From JADKAV01 sp963733395 (GTDB lineage: Bacteria > Actinomycetota > Actinomycetes > S36-B12 > UBA10799), in the NCBI GenBank assembly GCA_963733395.1, contig CAVTCZ010000013.1, positions 1 to 64,000 on the forward strand: DNA of 64,000 nt, in the 5' to 3' direction. Below, piece after piece: positions 39,881 through 48,310 of this stretch. The notes under the pieces were generated by a model. It saw only the letters and a program-made list of their open reading frames with translations, did no database searches and was not told the DNA's origin. The first letter of the stretch is position 1. The number at the start of each line of letters is the position of its first letter. Made by a program: the position numbers and the translations under genes.

Positions 39881-40260
39881 GTGACAGTCGGTGGCCGGCT
39901 TGAAGCGCCACGGAGCGGGGCGATCGAGTTGGTTCTCGGACCGGTGCCGGCGTCGGTCCGGTGCGCGATCTCGGACTTCTCGACGCCGCTGCCCACCGGC
40001 CCCGCGCTGCGCTATACGGACAGGACGCATACCCGGACCTTGATGCGAAAGTTGCCGTCCTGCTGGAGTCAATTGTGCGCAACCACGCTCTGGTGGACGG
40101 CAACAAGTGCCTGGCATGGCTCGCGACGGTTGTGTTCCTCGGGCTCAACGACATCCGCCTTGATGCTCCGGACGACCCGTCGTTCGAGCTCGTCATGGCT
40201 GTTGCCCGCAGCGAGGTCGACGCAGTCGCAATCGCCGACGCGCTGAAGTCCTGGCACTGA
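39881..40260 (+). CDS. Doc-type Fic toxin, copy 1 (frameshifted, altered active site)
   Basis: About 126 residues of the death-on-curing (Doc) branch of the Fic family, which transfers phosphate or nucleotide groups to target proteins such as EF-Tu. LVLGPVPASVR is followed after a one-base break near 39960 by RDLGLLDAAAHRPRAALYGQDAYPDLDAKVAVLLESIVRN and the Fic loop NHALVDGNKCLAW. The catalytic His is present, but the conserved Arg of HxFxDGNKR is Cys. The usual N-terminal YLxxEDxL helix is not recognisable. No antitoxin is seen upstream. A partial second copy lies at 42792. Confidence 0.7.
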
Positions 40261-40464
40261 GTTGTTGTTCGCCCGCCGGGACATCGCGACCTGACGCACC
40301 GCAACCGGCTCTGACTATGACCGCTCTGCGGTGAGTGTCACGGAGGTCGTGGCCTGCATCCCGGTTTGTCGGAAGTGATCGGCCTGAGTCGCGCGCGGGG
40401 GGTGCCGGGTCAGTAGTAGGTTTCAGAGTGTCGGGGGGTGTGCTTCCGGCGTGAGGAGGTCCCG

Positions 40465-40824
40465 ATGGACAAGCCGACGAATCCCGAGCCGGACCCGCAA
40501 CTGATCGCTGCGGTGACGGCTGACATCCAGGACTCCGAGCGGGACCCTGCCGTCGTCGCTGCCGCTGCGGCAGCAGTGGCACGCGCCATTGCCGGTATCG
40601 ACCCGGTATTCATCGCAGAGGCTTCGGAGAAGGCCGACGGCTCCCTGCGGGTCGACGTCTGGGAGAGCGCCATGGTGCGGTTCGAGGATCTGCTGCCCGA
40701 GGAGCACCAGGAGGCCTGGGAACTGGAGAGCGGAGCGTCCTGGCAAGCGGCGACGAGTGCTCCCACCCATCTGCAGGATGTTCTGGCCGCAGCTGTCGAT
40801 GCAGCGGTGACGCGCCTGGACTGA
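40465..40824 (+). CDS. Small acidic hypothetical protein
   Basis: A 119-residue protein starting at ATG 40465, preceded by GAGGAGG seven bases upstream, which makes it a credible gene. The sequence is acidic and helical: an Ala-rich stretch (DPAVVAAAAAAVARAIAGID), then LRVDVWESAMVRFEDLLPEEHQEAWELE and a final amphipathic helix THLQDVLAAAVDAAVTRLD. No membrane segment, signal peptide or known domain is recognised. It lies between a Doc remnant and an IS256 remnant. I cannot assign a function. Confidence 0.5.
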   Translation: MDKPTNPEPDPQLIAAVTADIQDSERDPAVVAAAAAAVARAIAGIDPVFIAEASEKADGSLRVDVWESAMVRFEDLLPEEHQEAWELESGASWQAATSAPTHLQDVLAAAVDAAVTRLD

Positions 40825-41370
40825 TGTCCGGGACCGACACGGTGACGGGGGCGTCTTCTTCTGCCGCACTGATGGCTGCCTTCGGACGAACCCCAGCTTC
40901 GATGTCGTGCACACCGGACGCACCGTTGGCCATGCCCCTGCCCGGTGATCGTGATCTTCGGACGTGGTCGCCTCGGACTGGACCCGGTGCGCCTGAATGC
41001 TGAGTCCACGACCCGATCGGCGGGGGCTGGGTATTCGTGCCATTCTGCCCGCATGACGACGGATCTGATGACGCACCTGTGGCACGTCGATGCCTCGGGT
41101 GGGGCCATGCAGTCGCAGGAGGCCCGCCGCCTGATCGCGGTGCTGGACAGCGAGCCTGGGGACAAGCAGTCGGTGACGGCAGCCGATTCGACAGCAGTTG
41201 CCAGGAGCTGACCGGCAAGGGCTGGAGTGCGCATCTCTCCGGTGGCTATGGATCGTGAACCGGCTGTTGCGGCCAGCAGCCACACCATGAGCATGGCGGG
41301 CACTCCGCGGACTATCCACACCACTGTGACCCAACGCCATGCAGCCGACTCCCAAGCGGTGCCTCTAAGT
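40825..41370. other. Gene-poor stretch before the IS256 remnant
   Basis: I find no gene that I can support on either strand. A 53-codon plus-strand frame from ATG 41053 (THLWHVDASGG...) has no recognisable motif. The stretch separates the small hypothetical gene from the transposase remnant and may be decayed mobile-element sequence. Confidence 0.35.
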
Positions 41371-41610
41371 TTGCCTTGCTCTTTGGCGCGGTCGCGGTCG
41401 CGTTTGTCCTCGGTGTCGCGGGTAGCCTGCAAGAGCAGTTTGACCACGGCGACGTCGTCGGGGAAGTGCCCCCGGTCCTTGATGATCGCGCGGAGTTGGG
41501 TAGTCCGGGGACTCGATCGCGTCGGTCGTGCAGATGATTCCGCGGACCTCAGCCGGGAAGGCCAGGCACCTGCAGACTGAAGGCCACAGCACCGCCCGGC
41601 TCCGGATTCT
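41371..41610 (-). pseudogene. IS256-family transposase remnant
   Basis: Minus-strand fragments in two frames spell the C-terminal part of IS256-type DDE transposases: LAFPAEVRGIICTTDAIES, then after a one-base break QLRAIIKDRGHFPDDVAVV and KLLLQATRDTEDKRDRDR. In intact IS256 transposases the equivalent block reads 'fp.evR..iyTTNaIEs.n...R..ik.rGhFp.d.aa.KLl.l', with the catalytic Glu in AIES. The rest of the gene and both terminal inverted repeats are missing, so the element is dead. Confidence 0.65.
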
Positions 41611-41737
41611 CCGCCTACACCCACTGCTTCGTGAACAAAGTGAAGTGATCCCAGCGCGCTGGGATCCAACGATTGCAGTGGGCCGGAGCCTTGATCGCCA
41701 ACGGCGATGCCAGGTAGCGCGCTTGGTACTGTCCGAT

Positions 41738-42715
41738 ATGGCCGAGTGGCAGGACGGGATCGACACCTCGACGGATCGCGGCTTGGAGATTGGCGCGCTG
41801 CATAATCCCAGGTTCGATAGGAACGACCCCAACATCTTCTTCGTCGATCACACCGACACCGAGTCGCTCCGGTCGAAATACGCCGAGGACACGGACCTCG
41901 CTTCCCATCTGGACGATTTGGTCGACGTCGACTTCGTCTGGGGTGCCGATGGCCGCACTTTGGCTGAAGTGACGAAGAACGAGAGCCCCTTCGACTTCGT
42001 GTACGCATCCCACGTCTTCGAACACCTGCCCAACCCGGTTGGTTGGCTGGAGCAGGTAGCAGATGTCCTCGAAGTGGGCGGCAAGGTCTCGCTGGTCATA
42101 CCGGACAAGCGCTTCTGCTTCGATGTGAACCGTCGGGTAACTGAGATCGCCGATCTCGTCGACGCATACCTGTCGGGTCGGGCACATCCGAGCCTTCGCT
42201 CCATCTACGACTTCCACAGCAGGATCGTCGCCGTTGACACCCTGGGGCTGTGGTCGGGTGAGGTCGACTACTCGGGCGTGTGGCGCGAGGACAAGGAGCC
42301 CGACCTCTGGGCGTACGAACTCTGTCTGAGGAGTGCCCGTGGGGAATACGTAGACACGCACTGCGGCGTCTACACCGCTGAGTCCTTCCTCGGCCTAGTG
42401 GAGAAGCTGACCAAACTGGATCTGATTGGCTTCAGGCTGGCGGAGTTCCAGCCGACCCCACTCAACAGCCTTGAATTCAAGGTGGTGTTGGAGAAACTCC
42501 CTCCCGATCTGACCGCAGCGCAGCGCCAGACCGCCGTTCGAGATTCGCTGGTTGTGGCACGAGCGCAGTGGGGCTTGGATGACTCCTCGCAGCCCAGTAG
42601 CAACCAGTTGGTCCTGGGGCCTCGCGAGTTGGTCCTCATCAAGCGCAAGCGGGCAGCCGTTGACCGGCTACACACCCTGCGCGCCCGACTTCGCGGTCTT
42701 CTGATGAACCGCTGA
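41738..42715 (+). CDS. SAM-dependent methyltransferase (class I, glycan-cluster type)
   Basis: A 325-residue predicted methyltransferase. Motif I is GLEIGALHNPRF, followed by IFFVDHTDTESLRSKY, FDFVYASHVFEHLPNP (motif IV region) and EVLEVGGKVSLVIPDKRFCFD (post-motif strand), then a long C-terminal part ending in a basic helix KRKRAAVDRLHTLRARLRG. The type, with GALHNP in motif I and IPDKRFCFD, is often seen next to glycosyltransferases in surface-polysaccharide clusters. The ATG at 41738 is the first in-frame start close to motif I; upstream in-frame sequence overlaps the IS256 remnant. No glycan genes surround it here, so the substrate is open. Confidence 0.8.
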   Translation: MAEWQDGIDTSTDRGLEIGALHNPRFDRNDPNIFFVDHTDTESLRSKYAEDTDLASHLDDLVDVDFVWGADGRTLAEVTKNESPFDFVYASHVFEHLPNPVGWLEQVADVLEVGGKVSLVIPDKRFCFDVNRRVTEIADLVDAYLSGRAHPSLRSIYDFHSRIVAVDTLGLWSGEVDYSGVWREDKEPDLWAYELCLRSARGEYVDTHCGVYTAESFLGLVEKLTKLDLIGFRLAEFQPTPLNSLEFKVVLEKLPPDLTAAQRQTAVRDSLVVARAQWGLDDSSQPSSNQLVLGPRELVLIKRKRAAVDRLHTLRARLRGLLMNR

Positions 42716-42791
42716 GTCAGGGAAGACTGACCAACTGGCTAGGCGGGCTCCGGGTGGATTGCAGCACTTTCGGCATCAAGCACCTTGAACG

Positions 42792-43016
42792 GACCGTGAT
42801 GCGAAGTGTGCAGTCCTGCTGGAGTCACTTGTGCGCAACTGCGCGCTCGTGGACGGCAATGAGCGCCTGGGATGGCTCGCGACGGTTGTGTTCTTCGGGC
42901 TCAACGACATCCGCCTTGATGCTCCGGACGACTCTGCGTTCGAGCTCGTCATGGCTGTTGCCCGCGGCGCGGTCGACGCAGTCGCAATCGCCGACGCGCT
43001 GAAGTCCTGGCGCTGA
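42792..43016 (+). pseudogene. Doc-type Fic toxin, partial copy 2
   Basis: The 3' two-thirds of a Doc gene, nearly identical in its last 150 bases to the copy at 39881-40260. It begins in DRDAKCAVLLESLVRN and continues through the Fic loop NCALVDGNERLGW to the same C-terminal DALKSWR. The 5' end is missing. Here the catalytic His of the Fic loop is Cys, while the Arg that copy 1 has lost is present. No start codon with a ribosome-binding site is seen, so it is a fragment. Confidence 0.65.
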
Positions 43017-43045
43017 CGGGCGCCCAGGGTCGGGTCGGACCTGCT

Positions 43046-43843
43046 CTACGGGGCCAGCGTGCCGCCGAAGACCTGCCATGCCAGCAGGGACTTGGCGACC
43101 AGGCTCAGCGTGATGTAGGTGCGCTCGCCGACCAGGTAGTCCGACCAACGGCCGACCTGCTTGTACTGCAGGAACTGGTTGAGCGCGAACACGTTGAAGA
43201 ACAGGAACAAGGAGATGATGATGCCGTAGACGAAGCCCGGGGGGGAAGCCGCGGAGGCCGACCCCGGGGACACCACGAAGAAGGCGATGATCAGCCACGG
43301 GATGATCCCGACGATGCAGCCGAAGATGAAGGGCAACCACCCGCCGCCAGGGGATTCGTAGTCCTCCTGCAGCCAGCCGAAGAAGATCATTGCCGCATTC
43401 ACCGCGAAGATCGCTGCCAGGGCGGCGACGTCCGTGATGCCGGTCAACTGCGCGATGAGCACAATCATCATCGACGAGGTGAGGGCGTACTCCACCCAGC
43501 GCGCACGGTTGCGCGTGCGGGCGAGGTCGGCCGCGTAGCCGGTGTGCCAGACGGTGGCGACGATGAGCAGGGCGACACCGGACAGTGCCAGGAAGCCGGC
43601 CACTGCCAACCCCACCGGGGTGTTCAACAGGGTCACCGGCTCTGCCAGCGGGGTTCCGGGCGGACCCTCCAGGTACGAGGCGGTCACTGGCAGGGTGAAG
43701 CCGTTGGACAGCACGAGCACCACAACCGCCTGGACGACGAGGATCAGACCGACGACCAGGTTGTAGCGACGCAGCCCGGACAGCCGCGCCGGATCGATCT
43801 GGATGGTGCCGTGGGGCGGGATTGTTGCCTCGGGAGGGTGCAT
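43046..43843 (-). CDS. Heliorhodopsin
   Basis: A 265-residue seven-helix retinal protein of the heliorhodopsin family, which sits inverted in the membrane relative to type-1 rhodopsins. The last helix SLVAKSLLAWQVFGG carries the retinal Schiff-base lysine (Lys251). Helix 3 begins RWVEYALTSSMMIVLIAQLTGI, with the conserved Glu118 at the counterion position and the family's SS pair. LRRYNLVVGLILVVQAVVV is helix 1, and FNVFALNQFLQYKQVGRW lies before the last helix. The ATG at 43843 gives a short polar N-terminus. No retinal-synthesis gene (beta-carotene dioxygenase) occurs in this window. It is a single gene; the function of heliorhodopsins (signalling, enzyme modulation or transport) is unsettled. 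Confidence 0.93.
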   Translation of the reverse strand: MHPPEATIPPHGTIQIDPARLSGLRRYNLVVGLILVVQAVVVLVLSNGFTLPVTASYLEGPPGTPLAEPVTLLNTPVGLAVAGFLALSGVALLIVATVWHTGYAADLARTRNRARWVEYALTSSMMIVLIAQLTGITDVAALAAIFAVNAAMIFFGWLQEDYESPGGGWLPFIFGCIVGIIPWLIIAFFVVSPGSASAASPPGFVYGIIISLFLFFNVFALNQFLQYKQVGRWSDYLVGERTYITLSLVAKSLLAWQVFGGTLAP

Positions 43844-44211
43844 AGTCCCAACGTAGTCGCCGTGCGCGAACCCGCCGGTTGGAATCGACGGTGGCCGCGG
43901 CAGTGACGTTCCGGGGAACCGCGCTTCCGGGAGTCGCGCCTGTGGACTCAGCGTTAGGCCGAGACGGAAATCCACAGGGCCTACGGCAACCGGGTGCGAC
44001 ACCCCCCTGCGCGCCACCGGGTAACTGTGCGGTGATGCGGGTCCATCGGGCGGGCATCTTCGCGGAGGTTCTGCCGTTGCTCGGACAAGGGCACGCCTGC
44101 AACCTCTCAGCGAGCGGCACAGGCGCAGAGGAGACCAAACACGGGTCGTTCGAGAGCCTTGTGCCCCGGCATCAACCGGCGTAGCGTCAGGGGTCTGCCA
44201 GGGAGGCTGCC
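43844..44211. other. Intergenic region upstream of heliorhodopsin and the collagen-like gene
   Basis: The divergent promoters of the heliorhodopsin (minus) and the collagen-like gene (plus) should lie here. I see no gene. A GGGAGG sequence 6 bases before ATG 44212 is a good ribosome-binding site for the plus-strand gene. Confidence 0.4.
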
Positions 44212-44926
44212 ATGAGGAAGTTGTTTGCTTTGGTCGGTGTGACGGGCGTCGCCGCGGCGAGCATCGCGGTAGCGCCGGCTGCGCAGGCGAAGACCGTGAA
44301 GGCGTGTGTGAAGAAGTCCGATCGGCACCGTCCGGTTCATCAACAAGAAGAACAAGAAGTGCAAGAGGGGCTGGGTCAAGTCGTCCTGGAACTCCACTGG
44401 TCCTACGGGCCCGCTGGGACCGCTGGGACCGCAGGGGCAGGTCGGTCCGCCCGGGCCCAACTGGACGGTGAAGGACAAGTCAGGGCAGACCCTCGGCACG
44501 TTTGGCGGGTTCTTCTACGGGGGTTTCCTGCCTTACGTCTTCGTGTTGCTGGATGACGGAGGCAGTTTCTTCTACCGTTCTGACGGGCTCCTCATGAACG
44601 ACAACGGCATCCTCTACTTCGTGAACAACGGATGCACCGATGCTGCCCTCTATGGGGGCAGCAGTGCGGGGCTGGACCCGTATCTGAAGTCTGCGGGAGG
44701 CCCGGGGCGGGCCGTTTTCCAGGTGACGAACGCCCCGACGGCCAACGCGTGGCGGGTGGCCGAGACCACCACCACGACAGTCCCGGTGGCAGCGAACAGT
44801 CTGTTCCAGAAGAACTCCACAACGGGTGCGTGCGCCGCGGCCACCCATGTCGCCGGATTCATCGTGCCACTTACCCCGGCGCAGGCGCCGAAGGTGCCCG
44901 ACGGTTCACTGCGAGTGGTCCGCTAG
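44212..44926 (+). CDS. Secreted protein with short collagen-like Gly-X-Y segment (frameshifted)
   Basis: About 237 residues. The signal peptide is MRKLFALVGVTGVAAASIAVAPAAQA, cleaved before KTVKACVKKS. An extra base near 44320 breaks the frame; after correction the text continues DGTVRFINKKNKKCKRGWVKSS and then a short collagen-like run (TGPTGPLGPLGPQGQVGPPGP). The C-terminal globular part from NWTVKDKSGQTLGTFGGFF to the stop at 44926 has strands typical of phage-tail or exosporium-like trimer caps. The two Cys in the mature N-terminus (ACVKK, KKCKR) could form a disulphide. This type of small 'CVKKxxG..R.....KCkkGW.k..W' domain is common in actinobacterial secreted proteins. Role unknown, probably surface. 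Confidence 0.7.
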
Positions 44927-45078
44927 CCGAGGAGTTGCTCACCCCGCGGGTACAGGAGTTGCCCAGCGACGAGCGGGAACGTGTCTGACTGCGACACCCG
45001 GGTGCGGGAGTTCCTCGCAACGACGGACTGGACTGCACCGGCGGAGTACGCTGGGACCAGCGCCGTCGGAGGGTGCTC

Positions 45079-46203
45079 ATGGCAGATGTGGCAGTACTTG
45101 ACCTCCACGGCCTGCAGAGTCTGATCGACACTCTGCGCGGCCGGGGCTACACGGTCATGGGTCCAACCGTCCGCGACGGAGTCATCACCACCGGGGAGAT
45201 CAGTCGGCTCGACGACTTACCCCGGGGGGTCGGCGACGAGCAGGATGCGGGGCACTACCGACTGCGCGACCGGGGTGACGATGCCCTCTTCGGTTTCGCC
45301 GCGCCGATGCAGTCCGCCAAGCAGGTCTTCTTCCCCGCGGACGAGGTGATCTGGCGGGGTCGGCGCGACCCGGGGGGATTCAGCGTCGAGAGCGAAAGTG
45401 CTGAGCCGTCGCCGGTGGCGCTGTTCGGAATCCGGTCCTGCGACCTGGCCGCGGTCGGGGTCCACGACCGGGTGCTGGCCGACCGGGCGTTCCCGGACTC
45501 GAGGTACGCCGCTCGCCGACAGGGCACGATCGTCATCGCCGTCGCCTGTGCTGACCCTGCCGGCACGTGCTTCTGCGCATCCATGGGAACCGGCCCCAAG
45601 CCGTCGGCCGGCTATGACATCGCCCTGACCGAGATGCTCGACGGCGAGCACCGGTTCCTGGCTGAGGCGGCTACTGAAGCGGGCAGGGAGTTGCTGGCGC
45701 TCGAGGCCGCGCAGCCCGCATCCGCGGAGGACCTGGCGGGTGCCGCTCACCTCATGCGGGAGGCCGAAGCGCATATGGGTCGGACCATGCCCACCGAGGG
45801 CCTGAAGGAGGCCCTGTACGCGAGCGCCCAGAGCAGCCACTGGGAGGACGTCGCCGCCAGGTGCCTGGCGTGCACGAACTGCACGATGGTGTGCCCCACC
45901 TGTTTCTGCACGTCGGTGGAGGACGTCAGCGACCTGTCCGGCGCCGAGGACGTCCGCCACCGCGTGTGGGACTCGTGCTTCTCACAGGAGTACTCGCGCC
46001 TGCACACGAACTTCGTCCGGGCATCGACAGGTGCCAGATACCGACAGTGGATCACCCACAAGTTGGCGGCCTGGCAGGACCAGTTCGGATCGTCCGGTTG
46101 TGTCGGATGCGGACGATGCATCGCATGGTGCCCCGCGGGCATCGACATCACTGCTGAGGTGGCGGCCCTCAGATCTGCGACACCAACGGAACCACAGGCG
46201 TAG
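45079..46203 (+). CDS. hydB: Group 3b NiFe-hydrogenase, 4Fe-4S subunit (beta)
   Basis: A 374-residue iron-sulfur protein that carries electrons within the soluble NADP-linked (group 3b, 'sulfhydrogenase') hydrogenase. Two cysteine clusters are visible in the C-terminal half: CLACTNCTMVCPTCFC and CVGCGRCIAWCPAGID, each able to ligate a 4Fe-4S centre. The N-terminal half has VALFGIRSCDLAAVGVHDRV and ACADPAGTCFCASMG, conserved in HydB-type proteins. ATG 45079 is preceded by CGGAGGG at good spacing; an upstream GTG at 45073 is possible. It is the first of six tightly packed genes and lies 8 bases before the next. Confidence 0.92.
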   Translation: MADVAVLDLHGLQSLIDTLRGRGYTVMGPTVRDGVITTGEISRLDDLPRGVGDEQDAGHYRLRDRGDDALFGFAAPMQSAKQVFFPADEVIWRGRRDPGGFSVESESAEPSPVALFGIRSCDLAAVGVHDRVLADRAFPDSRYAARRQGTIVIAVACADPAGTCFCASMGTGPKPSAGYDIALTEMLDGEHRFLAEAATEAGRELLALEAAQPASAEDLAGAAHLMREAEAHMGRTMPTEGLKEALYASAQSSHWEDVAARCLACTNCTMVCPTCFCTSVEDVSDLSGAEDVRHRVWDSCFSQEYSRLHTNFVRASTGARYRQWITHKLAAWQDQFGSSGCVGCGRCIAWCPAGIDITAEVAALRSATPTEPQA

Positions 46204-46211
46204 GAGGAGTC

Positions 46212-46674
46212 ATGCGAACCATTTCCGAACTGCTCCACGACAGCCCCTTCTTCCAGGGGCTGGAGACTCCTGCGCTGACCGAGGTCGCAGGATGTGCGCG
46301 CACCGCGCGATTCGACGAAGGGCAGATCCTCTTCCGCGCCGGACAGCAGGCCAACACCTTCTACCTGGTGCGGCATGGCCGGGTGGCGATCGAACTGCAC
46401 AACCCGTCGCGGGGAACCGTCACGCTCGACACAGTGCACGACGGCGAGGTCGTCGGATGGTCGTGGCTGGTGCCGCCGTACATGTGGATGTTCGACGCCC
46501 GCGCCGCCGCAGAGCACCAGCGCCGTGGCGTTCGATGGTGCGTGCCTGCGCGGCAAGTGCGACGCGGATCCCGCGCTCGGCTATGCCCTGATGCAGCGGG
46601 TTTCGCAGGTCATGTACGAGCGACTCCAGGCCGCCCGCGTGCAGATGCTGGACATGTACGGGGCGCCGACATGA
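46212..46674 (+). CDS. Cyclic-nucleotide-binding protein of the hydrogenase operon (frameshifted)
   Basis: About 153 residues with one CNB (CRP-like) beta-barrel domain and no DNA-binding domain. The barrel strands read RFDEGQILFRAGQQANTFYLVRHGRVAIEL and TLDTVHDGEVVGWSWLVPP; a one-base break near 46510 is followed by STSAVAFDGACLRGKCDADPALGYALM. That FDGACLRxKC segment replaces the usual RxA phosphate cassette, so it may not bind cAMP in the normal way. Such small CNB proteins recur in group 3b hydrogenase operons. Its stop overlaps the hydG start (ATGA). A regulatory or sensory role for the enzyme is inferred. Confidence 0.8.
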
Positions 46675-47522
46675 CGACTGCCGAGAGCCCGGTCCGGACC
46701 GTCGATGCGATGCTGCCCAGGCGCTTCCGCGTCGTGGGTTCGCATCTGGACACCGACGACACGGTGACCCTCTCGCTGGAGCCGCTGGAGGGCAGCCCGC
46801 TGCAGTTCGCCGCCGGGCAATTCACGATGCTGCACGCGTTCGGGGTGGGGGAGGTGCCCATCTCCATCAGCGGCGATCCCACCTGGCCGGGGCCGTTGGT
46901 CCACACCATCCGGGACGTCGGCAACGTCACTCACGCGCTGGTGGCGGCGGAGGTCGGGACGGTGGTCGGGGTGCGTGGTCCGTTCGGTCACGGCTGGGGC
47001 GTGTCCGACGGGGTCGGCGGCGATGTGCTGCTGGCCGCCGGTGGGATCGGGCTGGCTCCGCTGCGGCCGGTCCTGTGGGAGATCGCCGACCACCGCGACG
47101 AGTACGGCCGGGTGGTGTTGCTCTACGGTGCCCGCTCGCCCGCGGACGTCCTTTTCGGTGCCGATCTGCGGCGTCTGGCCGACGAGTCGGGCATCGACGT
47201 CGAGGTCACCGTCGACTACGCGCCCCCGACGTGGGTGGGCAGGGTGGGTCCGGTCACCAAGTTGATCAGTCGGGCCGGGTTCGACCCGCACCGCACGCTG
47301 GCCCTGGTGTGCGGGCCGGAGATCATGATGACGCTGAGCGTGCAGGCCCTGCTGGCCCGTGGCGTGGCCGCCGACCGCATGCGCCTGTCGATGGAACGCA
47401 ACATGAAGTGCGGCGTCGGGCTGTGCGGGCACTGCCAGTTGCGCGACCTGTTCATCTGCGTCGACGGGCCCGTCCTGCCGTATCCGCAGCTGGCCGGGCT
47501 CATGGATGTGTGGGAGTTGTGA
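46671..47522 (+). CDS. hydG: Group 3b NiFe-hydrogenase, FAD/NAD(P)-binding subunit (gamma)
   Basis: A 283-residue ferredoxin-NADP reductase-like subunit that passes electrons between the iron-sulfur subunits and NADP(H). The FAD domain contains PLQFAAGQFTMLHAFGVGEVPISIS. The nucleotide-binding domain has LLAAGGIGLAPLRPVL and LVCGPEIMM. At the C-terminus, KCGVGLCGHCQLRDLFICVDGPV supplies the four cysteines of a 2Fe-2S site, as in dihydroorotate dehydrogenase electron-transfer subunits. The ATG at 46671 overlaps the upstream stop, and its own stop overlaps the hydD ATG by one base. Confidence 0.93.
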   Translation: MTTAESPVRTVDAMLPRRFRVVGSHLDTDDTVTLSLEPLEGSPLQFAAGQFTMLHAFGVGEVPISISGDPTWPGPLVHTIRDVGNVTHALVAAEVGTVVGVRGPFGHGWGVSDGVGGDVLLAAGGIGLAPLRPVLWEIADHRDEYGRVVLLYGARSPADVLFGADLRRLADESGIDVEVTVDYAPPTWVGRVGPVTKLISRAGFDPHRTLALVCGPEIMMTLSVQALLARGVAADRMRLSMERNMKCGVGLCGHCQLRDLFICVDGPVLPYPQLAGLMDVWEL

Positions 47523-48310
47523 TGACACGCACCGCACCGCCGAAGCTGGCCGTCTGGAAGTTCGCCTCCTGTGACGGGTGTCAGCTGAGCCTGCTGAACT
47601 GCGAGCAGGAACTGCTGGCGGTGGCTGAGGCGGTGGAGATCGCCAATTTCCCGGAGGCCAGCAGCGCGGTCGTCGACGGCCCCTACGACGTCAGTCTGGT
47701 CGAGGGTTCCATCACGACCCCGGAGGATGCCGAACGGATCCAGCAGGTCCGGGCGCAGTCCGGACGACTGGTCACGATCGGCGCGTGTGCCACCAGCGGC
47801 GGCATCCAGGCTCTGCGCAACTACGCCGACGTCGGGGACTTCATCGACGCCGTGTACGCCCATCCCGAGTACATCAGCACCCTGGACAGATCGACTCCGA
47901 TCTCGGCGCACGTGACGGTGGATTTCCAGTTGCGGGGTTGCCCGATCGACCGCGGGCAGTTGCTCGAGGTGGTGGCGGCGCTGGTGCAGGGGCGGCAGCC
48001 GAGGATCCCCACGTACAGCGTGTGTGTCGAGTGCAAACGGCGCGGAGTGGCATGTGTCGCCGTGGCGCACGCAATGCCCTGCCTCGGCCCTGTCACCCAG
48101 GCCGGCTGTGGGGCGTTGTGCCCGTCCTTCCACCGTGGGTGCTACGGATGCTTCGGGCCGCAGGACTCGCCCAACACCGCGTCGCTGGCGGACCGCCTGG
48201 CGGCCGCCGGCATGGCACGCCGGGATGTGCAGCGGCTCTTCAGTACGTTCAATGCGGGAGCCGAGGCGTTCCGGGCGGAGTCGCAGCGGCAGGAGGGGGG
48301 TGCGCCGTGA
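47522..48310 (+). CDS. hydD: Group 3b NiFe-hydrogenase small subunit (delta)
   Basis: A 262-residue small subunit that holds the proximal iron-sulfur cluster next to the NiFe site. The N-terminal FASCDGCQLSLLNCE gives the first two cluster cysteines. GACATSGGIQALRN, LRGCPIDRGQLLEVV, and the run PCLGPVTQAGCGALCPSFHRGCYGCFGPQD supply the remaining cysteines. There is no twin-arginine signal peptide, so it is cytoplasmic, as expected for group 3. The ATG at 47522 follows the hydG stop without a gap, and the stop overlaps the GTG of hydA. Confidence 0.94.
   Translation: MTRTAPPKLAVWKFASCDGCQLSLLNCEQELLAVAEAVEIANFPEASSAVVDGPYDVSLVEGSITTPEDAERIQQVRAQSGRLVTIGACATSGGIQALRNYADVGDFIDAVYAHPEYISTLDRSTPISAHVTVDFQLRGCPIDRGQLLEVVAALVQGRQPRIPTYSVCVECKRRGVACVAVAHAMPCLGPVTQAGCGALCPSFHRGCYGCFGPQDSPNTASLADRLAAAGMARRDVQRLFSTFNAGAEAFRAESQRQEGGAP

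Noticed and set aside
40410..42008. A 532-codon minus-strand open frame as one gene
   Set aside because: Only its IS256-like part is recognisable; the rest is antisense to the small hypothetical gene and the methyltransferase.
43046..43843. Type-1 proton-pumping rhodopsin
   Set aside because: The retinal helix and the RWVEYALTSS helix match heliorhodopsin, and the DTE/DTS-type proton-pump motif is absent.
46212..46674. CRP-type transcription factor for the hydrogenase operon
   Set aside because: The protein ends after the cyclic-nucleotide-like barrel and short helix; there is no helix-turn-helix.
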